From positions 1-14,865 of the forward strand of contig CAJKXC010000063.1 of assembly GCA_905203765.1 (NCBI GenBank): a DNA stretch of 14,865 bases, read 5' to 3'. Shown here in pieces: positions 1 through 6,814 of this stretch (the first letter of the stretch is position 1; the number at the start of each line of letters is the position of its first letter). The position numbers were made by a program, and so were the translations under genes. Source of the DNA: an uncultured Bacteroides sp. GTDB taxonomy: Bacteria > Bacteroidota > Bacteroidia > Bacteroidales > Bacteroidaceae. The notes under the pieces are model-generated. The model ran no database searches, was not told where the DNA came from, and was given only the letters and a program-made list of their open reading frames with translations.

Positions 1-41
1 TTATAAAATATGTTAGAGTGAAAAAAACTCTGTATCATTGT

Positions 42-71
42 TCCCGGTGGGGCGATCAAACCCCGCCGGGA
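42..71 (-). terminator. Probable terminator hairpin after amtB
   Basis: An 11-bp, mostly G+C stem (42-52 pairing with 61-71, one G-T wobble) encloses an 8-base loop and begins about 8 bases past the amtB stop codon. On the minus strand a run of seven T lies about 14 bases beyond the stem (27-21), and a smaller GAGT/ACTC hairpin (16-30) overlaps that run. The T-tract is not directly adjacent, so this is a likely rather than classical intrinsic terminator. Bases 1-41 show no gene. Confidence 0.6.
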
Positions 72-79
72 TAAATAGT

Positions 80-1516
80 TTAGTTATAGGCCGACTCTCC
101 GTGTTCGTAGATGTCGAGGCCTTCTTCTTCGATGCGGTTGGAAACGCGGAGCCCGTGTATCTTGTCAAGAGCCTTGAAGATGACGAATCCCATACCTGCC
201 GCCCATGCGCCTACAACGAGTGCGCCGAACAACTGTGCAAGGAAGAATCCCGCTCCTGCTCCGTAGAACAGACCTTCGCTGGTGGAGAACAGTCCGGTAA
301 GTATGGTTCCGAGGAAACCGCAGACACCGTGCACGGAAGATGCACCCACAGGGTCGTCAATCTTCAGCACCCGGTCGATGAACTCTACCGAGAATATCAT
401 CACGATGCCACAGATGGCGCCGATAATGACCGCACCCGTTGCCGAAACCATGTCGCAACCTGCCGTGATACCTACCAATCCTGCCAGGATACCGTTCAGT
501 GTCAGTGACAGAGAGGGTTTGCTATACTTCCACCAGCTGATGCAGAGTGCGAAGAAACCACCGGCACAAGCAGCCAGGTTGGTAGTGAGGAATACATGCG
601 AGATGGCTTCCTGGTCTGCCGTAGAAGATGCTGCCAGCTGTGAACCCGGGTTGAATCCGAACCATCCGAACCAGAGGATGAATACACCCAGTGCTGCCAA
701 CGTAAGGTTGTGCCCCGGAATAGCTTTCGACTTGCCGTCTTTGGTGTACTTGCCGATACGTGGGCCGAGGATTGCCGCACCTACCAGGGCTATCCAGCCG
801 CCTACGGAGTGAACCACCGTAGATCCTGCAAAGTCGTGGAACGTCGTTCCGAACGTATCCATCATGAACGAGCCTGCTTCGCCGTTCATCAGCCAACCGC
901 CGCCCCAGGTCCAGTGACCGGAAATAGGGTAAATGATGACGCTGATGCAGATGGTGTAGACCAGGTACATGGAGAATTTGGTACGTTCTGCCATCGCTCC
1001 CGATACGATAGTGGCTGCTGTGGCGCAGAACACGGTCTGGAATATGAGGAAGCCTTCCGAGGGAAGTCCGCCGCCGTCATAGAACGAGAGATCGAAGAAG
1101 TGGGGCATTCCGATGAATCCGCCTACGCCGAACATCAGCCCGAAACCGATGAACCAGTAGAGCAGGGAACCGAACATGAAGTCCACGAGGTTCTTCATCA
1201 GGATGTTGGCGGTGTTCTTGGTACGGGTGAAGCCTGCTTCGACCAGCGCGAATCCCGGCTGCATGAAGAATACCAGCATGGCTGCAAGCAGCATCCAGAC
1301 GGTGTTCAGTCCGTTGGCAAGTTCACCGACGGTATCGGGCGCTGCTGCGGCTTCAACGGGAACTTCGGTTGCGGTAATCACTTCGGTTGCAACTGCCGCT
1401 GCGCTTTCCGTGGCTGCGGCGTCTTGTGCATAAATATTTGTGGTAAAGCAGAATGCCATGAATATAGCGGTGGCTATACACAGTCGGCCAAAACTGCGTT
1501 TTATATGTTTATCCAT
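80..1516 (-). CDS. amtB: Ammonium transporter AmtB (Amt/MEP/Rh family)
   Basis: Inner-membrane ammonium channel, 478 residues. An N-terminal signal peptide (about 1-30, ending NIYAQ) is followed by an unusually Ala/Thr/Val-rich stretch (about 31-65) before the first transmembrane helix. Family hallmarks are visible: the NPGF-like start of the channel (FFMQPGFALVEAGF, 83-96), DFAGSTVVHSVGG (228-240) with Asp228 and the first twin His236, FGWFGFNPGS (283-292), and the second twin His in VHGVCG (His396). The C-terminal tail GLRVSNRIEEEGLD is the region that contacts PII in this family. The start at 1516 is chosen because the Met opens a clean signal peptide; the frame is open upstream to 1753 but would run into the PII gene. 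The PII gene ends 82 bases upstream, the usual glnK-amtB order. Identification is very secure; transport has not been shown. Confidence 0.96.
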   Translation of the reverse strand: MDKHIKRSFGRLCIATAIFMAFCFTTNIYAQDAAATESAAAVATEVITATEVPVEAAAAPDTVGELANGLNTVWMLLAAMLVFFMQPGFALVEAGFTRTKNTANILMKNLVDFMFGSLLYWFIGFGLMFGVGGFIGMPHFFDLSFYDGGGLPSEGFLIFQTVFCATAATIVSGAMAERTKFSMYLVYTICISVIIYPISGHWTWGGGWLMNGEAGSFMMDTFGTTFHDFAGSTVVHSVGGWIALVGAAILGPRIGKYTKDGKSKAIPGHNLTLAALGVFILWFGWFGFNPGSQLAASSTADQEAISHVFLTTNLAACAGGFFALCISWWKYSKPSLSLTLNGILAGLVGITAGCDMVSATGAVIIGAICGIVMIFSVEFIDRVLKIDDPVGASSVHGVCGFLGTILTGLFSTSEGLFYGAGAGFFLAQLFGALVVGAWAAGMGFVIFKALDKIHGLRVSNRIEEEGLDIYEHGESAYN

Positions 1517-1554
1517 AATCTCTTTGCTTTTTAGTTGTATTGTATTTTTGCTTA

Positions 1555-1577
1555 TCACCGGGCACGCCGCCCGATGA
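1555..1577 (-). promoter_or_regulatory. Hairpin in the glnB-amtB gap
   Basis: The 82-base gap between the PII gene and amtB contains an inverted repeat, TCA-c-CGGGC (1555-1563) and GCCCG-a-TGA (1569-1577), with a 5-base loop. It is G+C-rich within an A+T-rich leader and is not followed by a T-run on the transcribed strand. An mRNA-stabilising or partial-attenuation role is more likely than full termination. I see no separate amtB promoter here. Confidence 0.4.
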
Positions 1578-1598
1578 GTGGTGGTTTGTTGCTGCCTG

Positions 1599-1955
1599 TT
1601 ATCTTTCTTTTTCGGCATTATAGAGGGCGATGTCGCCTCTCTCGGCAGTGCGGATGCGGATGGCGTCTTCGATGGGGATGACGAAGATACGTCCGTCACC
1701 GATTTCGCCGGTCTGTGCAGATTTGATGATGGCCTGCACGGTTTTCTCTGCATTCTTATCGCGCACTACGATGGAGATCAGGATTCGTTCGATAGAGCTG
1801 GTGTCGTACATCACACCACGGTAGATACGGGCCTGTCTGGACTTCCCGATACCCCTTACGTCGTAATAAGAGAACCATTCGATGTCCGCTTCGAGCAGTG
1901 CGTCCTTCACTTCCTCGAACTTTGTTTTGCGGATAATAGCTTCAATCTTTTTCAT
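1599..1955 (-). CDS. glnB: PII nitrogen regulatory protein (GlnB/GlnK family)
   Basis: Trimeric cytoplasmic sensor of 2-oxoglutarate and ATP/ADP, 118 residues against a usual ~112. The B-loop and C-terminal signature TGEIGDGRIFV (about 82-92) and the C-loop RIRTAERGD are intact. The T-loop YRGVMY carries Tyr50, aligned with the uridylylated Tyr51 of E. coli GlnB. Aligning from the conserved G-x-G, the T-loop is one residue shorter than E. coli, and the Gln that binds Mg-ATP/2-oxoglutarate there (Gln39) is not in its usual place (Ser39, with Gln at 41). The gene lies directly upstream of amtB, so its main partner is probably AmtB; by genomic position it would be called glnK. The TorF-like gene ends 31 bases upstream, consistent with co-transcription. 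Family certain, GlnB versus GlnK not resolved. Confidence 0.93.
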   Translation of the reverse strand: MKKIEAIIRKTKFEEVKDALLEADIEWFSYYDVRGIGKSRQARIYRGVMYDTSSIERILISIVVRDKNAEKTVQAIIKSAQTGEIGDGRIFVIPIEDAIRIRTAERGDIALYNAEKER

Positions 1956-1986
1956 ACTTCAAACAATTTACTATTCTACACTCTTT

Positions 1987-2709
1987 TTAGAAACTCAGTC
2001 CGACCACAAAGTAAGCACCTTCGCTTCTCGGATTCCAGGTCGCTTTGGCAAACAGCGGGAGAGAGAATGAATCGGTAATCTTTACCTCTTTCGATACGCC
2101 CAGGCTGAAGTCGCATACGGCAAAACCATTGGCACCGTAGAAGCTCGTAGCCCAAGGAGTGGCACCTACTTCGGCAGTCCAGTCCAACCCGCCCAGTTTG
2201 AAGGGGGCGGCTACGGAGACGTAAGATGAATAAGCTCTGTCACCGTCCTTGTCAAGACCGTCGGCGCCGGCAAAGTTCGTGTACCAGTTCACTGCCAGAG
2301 GGCCGAAGTCATAACCAATCTGTGCTTCGAACACGTGGGAATTGGTTGCACTGTGTGCACCGTACTGGAAGTACTTGGCTGTTGCCCCGTCACCGGTCAC
2401 GTTGAACCAATAATCCGTTACCGATACGCTGAAACCGCCTGCCGAGTATCCCAATGTCAGGTCAAACTCCTTTGTGTCGGTACTTTCAAGTCCTACTGAT
2501 CCCCAAGCTCCCAAAGAGAAACCATTATAGGCAACGGATACGCCGGGCTGAAGGCTTACGCCGCCCAAATCCTGACCACGCCAGATGTAACCACTTACGA
2601 GGTCGGCGCCTACTGATGCTTCTACTTTATCCTGAGCCTTTGCTGTGAAAGGCATTGTGATTGATAATAGCATGGCTATTATCCCCAATTTAACGCTTTT
2701 TGTTTTCAT
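1987..2709 (-). CDS. TorF-like putative outer-membrane porin
   Basis: A 240-residue exported protein with a typical signal peptide (about 1-25, cleavage near TAKAQ). The mature part has many short alternating hydrophobic/aromatic strands and ends in Phe (GLSF), the usual C-terminal signature of a beta-barrel. The N-terminal region (DLVSGYIWRGQDLGG, then GVSVAYNGFSLGAWGSVGLE) resembles the TorF/gcw_chp family of small barrels (RGxxLS-type motif, then GxWGS), which in other phyla is often next to glnK-amtB. It is the first gene of the apparent torF-like/glnB/amtB unit. A role in letting ammonium or another nitrogen source through the outer membrane is inference from position. I found no TAnnTTTG promoter directly upstream. 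The family call is from remembered motifs, so moderately secure. Confidence 0.72.
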   Translation of the reverse strand: MKTKSVKLGIIAMLLSITMPFTAKAQDKVEASVGADLVSGYIWRGQDLGGVSLQPGVSVAYNGFSLGAWGSVGLESTDTKEFDLTLGYSAGGFSVSVTDYWFNVTGDGATAKYFQYGAHSATNSHVFEAQIGYDFGPLAVNWYTNFAGADGLDKDGDRAYSSYVSVAAPFKLGGLDWTAEVGATPWATSFYGANGFAVCDFSLGVSKEVKITDSFSLPLFAKATWNPRSEGAYFVVGLSF

Positions 2710-2764
2710 ACCTTTTTACCTTTAAGTTAAGAAAATTGCGGATGATCAGTCCGACTCACCTTTT

Positions 2765-2793
2765 ATAGTGTAGCGCTTATACTATCGAATAGT
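2765..2793. promoter_or_regulatory. Nested palindromes upstream of the TorF-like gene
   Basis: ATAGT (2765-2769) pairs with ACTAT (2781-2785) around a perfect AGCGCT core (2772-2777), and the same ACTAT also pairs with ATAGT at 2789-2793 across a 3-base loop. This lies about 55-85 bases before the start codon in the only untranslated DNA ahead of the nitrogen unit. It could be an operator or a leader structure; no known regulator site is recognised. Confidence 0.3.
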
Positions 2794-2894
2794 AGTAAGT
2801 AGTTGGTAGTAAGTAGTTGGTAGGAGATACTCCGGTTTGTTTTTTCGTAAGCAGTACATTTCTACTAACTACTTACTACTAACTACTTACTACT
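2791..2894. repeat. 104-bp inverted repeat made of 14-bp tandem units
   Basis: Left arm 2791-2823 and right arm 2862-2894 are 33-bp inverted copies differing at two positions (both G-T wobbles on the plus-strand transcript), with a 38-base loop (2824-2861). Each arm is about 2.3 tandem copies of a 14-mer (GTAGTAAGTAGTTG or its A variant). It begins four bases after the dapL stop. As RNA it would fold into a very long hairpin able to end or protect dapL mRNA. Short flanking CGA triplets (2786-2788, 2895-2897) would also fit a miniature inserted element. Confidence 0.8.
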
Positions 2895-2897
2895 CGA

Positions 2898-4130
2898 TTA
2901 AGCCAGCCAGCCTCGGATGCGTCTCATGGCTTCCACGCAATCTTCGTGTGTGCCGAAGGCGGTCAACCGGAGATATCCTTCGCCGCTGGGTCCGAAACCT
3001 ACGCCCGGTGTGCCCACCACGTTGGCTTCGTATAACATCTGTTCGAAGAACTTCCAGGAACCTACTCCGCTGGGCGTCTTCAGCCAGATGTAGGGAGCAT
3101 TCACTCCGCCGTACACTTTCAGTCCCGAGGCTTCGAGACCTTCCTTCATGGTACGGGCATTGTTCATATAATAGCCAATCGTTTCCTTTATCTGTCGCTT
3201 GCCCTCGGGGGTGTAGATGGCTTCCGCACCTCGTTGGGTGATGTAGCTGGTGCCGTTGAACTTGGTGCATTGGCGGCGGTTCCACAGCTTGTTCAGCGGG
3301 ATGCGTTCGCCTTCCAGGGTGGCGGCAGTAAGCTCTTTCGGTACTACGGTGTATCCGCAGCGTATTCCGGTGAATCCGGCAGTCTTGGAGAAACTGCGGA
3401 ACTCGATGGCACATTTCTTTGCGCCTTTTATCTCATAGATGGAGTGGGGCACGCCGTCTTCCTGAATGAATGCTTCGTATGCAGCATCGAACAGAATCAG
3501 GGTATCGTTGGCGAGTGCGTAGTCTACCCACTTCTTCAGTTGCGGTTTGGTTAGGGTGGTTCCCGTAGGGTTGTTAGGGTAACAGAGGTAAACGATATCG
3601 ATGCGCTTGTCGGGAATCTCGGGGATGAAGTCGTTCTCGGCGGTGCAGGGCATATAAGTTACGTTGCTCCATTTGCCGCCTTCTTCCAGTACTCCGGCGC
3701 GTCCGCACATCACGTTGCTGTCAATGTAGACCGGATAGATGGGGTCGGTCACTCCTACGCTGTTGTCGTGGCGCAGAATGTCGCCGATGTTTCCCGTATC
3801 ACTCTTTGCTCCGTCGCTTACAAATACTTCGGTCGGGCTGAGGTGAATGCCGCGTGATGCATAGTCATGCTTGATAATCGCTTCAATTAAAAAATCATAC
3901 CCTTGCTCGGGACCGTAACCGCGGAATGTTTTTGAATTCGCCATCTCATCCACTGCCTTGTGCATCGCCTCGATGCAAGCTGGTGGCAGTGGCCGGGTAA
4001 CGTCTCCGATACCCAGACGGATGACCTCTTGTTTAGGGTGCGTTATCCTGAAAGTATTAACCTTTTTAGCTATGTCTGAAAATAAGTAACTACCTGGTAG
4101 TTTTAAGAAATGTTCGTTTACTAATGCCAT
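2898..4130 (-). CDS. dapL: LL-diaminopimelate aminotransferase
   Basis: PLP-dependent fold-type I aminotransferase, 410 residues, the full length of the family. It converts tetrahydrodipicolinate directly to LL-diaminopimelate with glutamate as donor, for lysine and peptidoglycan (EC 2.6.1.83). Visible residues: NNPTG (186-190), the PLP-stacking Asp in FDAAYEAF (Asp215), the Schiff-base lysine in SFSKTAGFTG (Lys249), and the carboxylate-binding Arg in YLRLTAF (Arg388). The DapL-type N-terminus (LPGSYLFSDI, then RLGIGDVTRPLPP) separates it from generic aspartate aminotransferases. It follows dapF by 45 bases with no terminator, so the two probably form an operon for consecutive pathway steps. 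The neighbouring genes and motifs agree, so the call is secure. Confidence 0.95.
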   Translation of the reverse strand: MALVNEHFLKLPGSYLFSDIAKKVNTFRITHPKQEVIRLGIGDVTRPLPPACIEAMHKAVDEMANSKTFRGYGPEQGYDFLIEAIIKHDYASRGIHLSPTEVFVSDGAKSDTGNIGDILRHDNSVGVTDPIYPVYIDSNVMCGRAGVLEEGGKWSNVTYMPCTAENDFIPEIPDKRIDIVYLCYPNNPTGTTLTKPQLKKWVDYALANDTLILFDAAYEAFIQEDGVPHSIYEIKGAKKCAIEFRSFSKTAGFTGIRCGYTVVPKELTAATLEGERIPLNKLWNRRQCTKFNGTSYITQRGAEAIYTPEGKRQIKETIGYYMNNARTMKEGLEASGLKVYGGVNAPYIWLKTPSGVGSWKFFEQMLYEANVVGTPGVGFGPSGEGYLRLTAFGTHEDCVEAMRRIRGWLA

Positions 4131-4175
4131 ACGCTTGTTTTTGTTTTAAGTTATTTCTTCTATTGCTGGTTTTTT

Positions 4176-5030
4176 TTATTCATTATCAATCAGTTCTATT
4201 TCTCCGTCAAAGACTTTGGTTGCTCCGCCTGTCATAAGAATGTGCTTGGTTGCCACATCCCATTCTATGGTGAGCGAGCCCCCATCCATGATGATGATCG
4301 ATTCTCTTCCTGCACGTCCTGTAAGGGCGGCGGCTACGGCGGTGGCACAAGCTCCGGTTCCGCAGGCCTGGGTGATGCCCGAACCCCGTTCCCATACGCG
4401 CATCCTTATTTTTCCTTCGCCCAGCACTTGGGCAAACTCTACGTTGATGCGTCCGGGGAAGAGAGGATGATTTTCCAGTTTAGGACCGATGGTGGGAAGA
4501 TCTACTTTCGTGATGTCATTTACGAATATCACCAGGTGCGGGTTTCCCATTGACACGGTGGTTGCTACATATCGTTCTCCCTCTACTTCGATGGGTTGTT
4601 CTTTCATGGGTTTGGCGCCTTTGCCGTCATAGTCTGCCGGTTCATCGGCGGGCATGCCCATATCTACTGTCACGGCTTCTACTTTTCCGTCGGCAACATG
4701 CAGTTTCAGTACCTTTATGCCCGACAGGGTATCGAGTGTAATTTCCGTTTTTTTCGTCAGTTCGTTTTCATAGAGATACTTGCCTATGCAGCGGGTGGCG
4801 TTGCCGCACATCATGGCTTCCGAGCCGTCTGCATTGAAAATGCGCATACTGAAGTCCGCTTTCTCCGACCGGCCGATGAGTACCAGGCCGTCGCTGTCGA
4901 TTCCCGTATGAGGCGCACTCCATATCTTCGAAACTTCTTCCGGGTTTTCAATGGGGTACTTGGTTGTGTCTACATAGATGTAGTCATTTCCTGCGCCTTG
5001 CATTTTAGTGAATTTCACAACTCTTGTCAT
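4176..5030 (-). CDS. dapF: Diaminopimelate epimerase
   Basis: Cytoplasmic, cofactor-independent epimerase of 284 residues that interconverts LL- and meso-diaminopimelate (EC 5.1.1.7). The two catalytic cysteines lie in family motifs: MMCGNATRC (Cys75) and ACGTGACA (Cys223), matching Cys73 and Cys217 of E. coli DapF. The N-terminal KMQGAGNDYIYVD and the substrate-binding GNPHLVIFV (162-170) and WERGSGIT are also present. The start ATG at 5030 directly precedes the conserved N-terminus. Its product step follows DapL in the pathway, and dapL is the next gene. A candidate Bacteroidetes promoter lies about 50 bases upstream. Confidence 0.96.
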   Translation of the reverse strand: MTRVVKFTKMQGAGNDYIYVDTTKYPIENPEEVSKIWSAPHTGIDSDGLVLIGRSEKADFSMRIFNADGSEAMMCGNATRCIGKYLYENELTKKTEITLDTLSGIKVLKLHVADGKVEAVTVDMGMPADEPADYDGKGAKPMKEQPIEVEGERYVATTVSMGNPHLVIFVNDITKVDLPTIGPKLENHPLFPGRINVEFAQVLGEGKIRMRVWERGSGITQACGTGACATAVAAALTGRAGRESIIIMDGGSLTIEWDVATKHILMTGGATKVFDGEIELIDNE

Positions 5031-5079
5031 TTTGTACTTTGTTGGTTAGTTAAAAATATCCTTTTGTTTTATTTCACTG

Positions 5080-5114
5080 CAAATATACGACGTTTTGTTT
5101 AATGATTAATCAAA
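5080..5114 (-). promoter_or_regulatory. Candidate dapF promoter
   Basis: On the minus strand TATATTTG (5087-5080) is a perfect Bacteroidetes -7 element (TAnnTTTG), giving a leader of about 45 bases before dapF. The nearest TTTG -33 element (5114-5111) is 23 bases away, a little longer than the usual ~19-21, so the -33 assignment is uncertain. Confidence 0.5.
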
Positions 5115-5160
5115 AGAATATCTATTTTCTATTTATTTTTAATCGAACTTTCAGTCGGTG

Positions 5161-5211
5161 CAAATATAAGCTATTCCTCTTTCAAATTAAAAGCACATAG
5201 CTTTATATTTG
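5161..5211. repeat. Inverted repeat with back-to-back -7 promoter elements
   Basis: CAAATATAAGCTAT (5161-5174) is repeated inverted at 5197-5211 with one extra A, around a 22-base spacer. The outer octamers are perfect TAnnTTTG -7 elements pointing away from each other: minus strand 5168-5161 towards dapF, plus strand 5204-5211 towards 5300. Neither has a well-spaced TTTG -33. The rest of the 339-base gap 5031-5369 is A+T-rich and I see no gene in it. Confidence 0.45.
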
Positions 5212-5301
5212 AATAAATTGTAATCAAGATGAAATCTTATTCCGAGTTTAAATAAGAAAAAAGATTGGTTATTCGGGAAATTGCTGCCTTTTTGGAAAGA
5301 T

Positions 5302-5337
5302 AAAACCGCTTCATTGTTGACATAATGAAGCGGTTTT
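5302..5337 (-). terminator. Intrinsic terminator of the GDPD gene
   Basis: A perfect 14-bp stem (5302-5315 with 5324-5337) around an 8-base loop starts 32 bases past the GDPD stop codon. The stem has an A/T-tract at both ends, so on the minus strand it finishes GCGGTTTT. On the plus strand it is followed by a T-rich stretch too, so it could work in both directions. Confidence 0.8.
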
Positions 5338-5369
5338 TCTTGTTTTGCTTTCTAAATGTATGTATATGA

Positions 5370-6140
5370 CTATTTCTTCTTTAAGATATCTTGCAATAAT
5401 AGAGGTTCGTTGGTAGTAATGAAATCCACGCCTTGCCCGATGAGCCATTCCATGTCTTTGGGGTCGTTCACGGTCCAGGCATTCACTTTCATGCCCAGGT
5501 CGTGGCTCTCTTTGATCCATTCGGGATGTTTCTTGAATACGCTGAAATGGTAGTCCGGCCCGGCGCAGCCCCATTCTTTGAGTTCTTTAGGGGAGATGTC
5601 GCCTTCCAGGTAGTAAACGGGTGTACCTTGTGGGGCGAGGCGGATAAACTCTTTGGTGGCATGTTGGGAGAAGGTGATATACTCGGTGCGGTTTTCCAGT
5701 CCCATGTCTTTTATCATTTTCACGATACCCTCTACGGCGCGTGTTTCCTGTTCCGGGGTTTTGTGGGCTTTCAGTTCCAGGATGAGGCGGGTTTTCAGTT
5801 GCCGGGCTTTCTCCAGATATTGCTGTAGGGTGGGGAGTTGTTCGCCGTTATCCAACTGTACGGCGGTACATACTTTGGCGGTGGCATCTTGCATGGTTAC
5901 GCCTTTGAAGGTGTTGTCGTGGTTTACAACCAGTTGGTTGTCGGTGGTGAGCCATACATCGAACTCGGAAGCGTAACAGCCGATGGAATCCGCTTTTACG
6001 AGTGCGGCGATGGAGTTTTGTGCCGAACCGGCGGTTTTCCAAAAACCGCGGTGGGCAATGACTTGGGCATTTTGTGCCTGCATAGTGCCACATGCGGCAA
6101 TCGCCAGGGCAGATGCAAAAAGAAGGTTTTTCAGATTCAT
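5370..6140 (-). CDS. Exported glycerophosphodiester phosphodiesterase family protein
   Basis: A 256-residue GDPD-family TIM barrel that hydrolyses glycerophosphodiesters to glycerol-3-phosphate and an alcohol. Family residues are visible: the HRG motif (His30-Arg31), the metal-binding pair in SEFDVWLT (Glu59, Asp61), VNHD with His74, and LILELKAHK (Glu122). The N-terminus is a signal peptide. IAAC at 14-17 fits a lipobox, so it may be a lipoprotein anchored at Cys17; cleavage after the later MQAQ is the alternative. It stands alone between its own promoter (6167-6196) and its own terminator (5302-5337), so it is monocistronic. A role in scavenging phospholipid headgroups in the periplasm is likely from the family; the exact substrate is unknown. 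Confidence 0.9.
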   Translation of the reverse strand: MNLKNLLFASALAIAACGTMQAQNAQVIAHRGFWKTAGSAQNSIAALVKADSIGCYASEFDVWLTTDNQLVVNHDNTFKGVTMQDATAKVCTAVQLDNGEQLPTLQQYLEKARQLKTRLILELKAHKTPEQETRAVEGIVKMIKDMGLENRTEYITFSQHATKEFIRLAPQGTPVYYLEGDISPKELKEWGCAGPDYHFSVFKKHPEWIKESHDLGMKVNAWTVNDPKDMEWLIGQGVDFITTNEPLLLQDILKKK

Positions 6141-6166
6141 TGTTATAAGTTGTTTGGTTTGGTAGC

Positions 6167-6196
6167 CAAAGATAATGTATGTTCAATGAATACAAA
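6167..6196 (-). promoter_or_regulatory. Promoter of the GDPD gene
   Basis: Minus-strand -7 element TATCTTTG (6174-6167) and -33 element TTTG (6196-6193) are separated by 18 bases, close to the Bacteroidetes consensus. Transcription would start near 6160, leaving a leader of about 20 bases before the ATG at 6140. Confidence 0.7.
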
Positions 6197-6211
6197 ATAA
6201 ATTACGACATT

Positions 6212-6814
6212 TTATTTAATCAGATACACCAGCGACACCGCCACCTTTGTAGGCCCCCAATAGTTCTTTTTGTTTTCTCCTATTTTGTATCCGCAGGCAT
6301 AGCAGTCGTACTTGGTATAGCGGGTATAGGCATATCCTACGCCTGCCGACATATCCAGGCTCCACCTTACCGACAGCGGTAACTGATATCCCACCGTCAG
6401 TCCTGCGCCTGCTCCCCAACCTTTGTAGCGTTGCTTTTCCAGCTTGTTTATGAACTTGATTCCGCCTATGTTATACTCGCCGCCGAACACATTCACGCCC
6501 ATGTTCCATCCCAGGAAAGATTCACAGAACCAGTATCTTACCTCTCCTGCCATCATCCAGTGCAGCAGTTTCGGGTTTACGGTGTTGCCTTTGGGATTCA
6601 GGTATTGCCTGAAGTGGAAGGGATTGTATGCCGCCGTCAGTGTGGCGGTATACTTTCTGTCCAGCTTCCACTCCACACCCATATTGGGCGTGGTGGTGGC
6701 AAGATACAGCAGGTTGGTTTTCAGTTCCACGTTCTGCCCGCAGAGTGGCAGGACGAAAAAGACGGTGTACATAAACAGTGCCATACGTTTCATTCTTGTT
6801 TCATTTTTCTGCAT
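6212..6814 (-). CDS. DUF3575 family protein of the fimbrial locus
   Basis: A 200-residue exported protein of the DUF3575 family, which in Bacteroidales is often found beside fimbrillin genes. A short signal peptide ends near LPLCGQ. The mature protein begins LKTNLLYLATTTPNMGVEW and is rich in aromatic, alternating segments with conserved GWNMGVN, GGEYNIG and YWGPTKVAVSLVYLIK, suggesting a small outer-membrane beta-barrel. Its first ATG (6814) overlaps the end of the DUF3868 gene by 14 bases, so translation is probably coupled; in-frame Met codons at 6793 and 6784 are alternative starts that give a tighter signal peptide. It is the last gene of the fimbrial run. Biochemical role unknown. Confidence 0.82.
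   Translation of the reverse strand: MQKNETRMKRMALFMYTVFFVLPLCGQNVELKTNLLYLATTTPNMGVEWKLDRKYTATLTAAYNPFHFRQYLNPKGNTVNPKLLHWMMAGEVRYWFCESFLGWNMGVNVFGGEYNIGGIKFINKLEKQRYKGWGAGAGLTVGYQLPLSVRWSLDMSAGVGYAYTRYTKYDCYACGYKIGENKKNYWGPTKVAVSLVYLIK

Noticed and set aside
710..1534. Long plus-strand open frame opposite amtB
   Set aside because: It is antisense to a securely identified gene, and its translation (many Cys, His and Glu) resembles no protein family.
1517..1753. Extension of the amtB reading frame upstream to 1753
   Set aside because: It overlaps the PII gene in another frame, gives a low-complexity Ser/Pro/Lys-rich peptide, and hides a good signal peptide starting at 1516.
2710..2790. Sigma-54 or standard promoter for the nitrogen unit
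   Set aside because: Neither a TAnnTTTG element nor a TGGC-N8-TTGC-type site is found on the minus strand; the promoter remains unidentified.
5161..5211. Invertible promoter (phase-variation switch)
   Set aside because: The 22-base spacer is too short for known Bacteroides invertible promoters, and inversion would leave the outer promoter elements unchanged.
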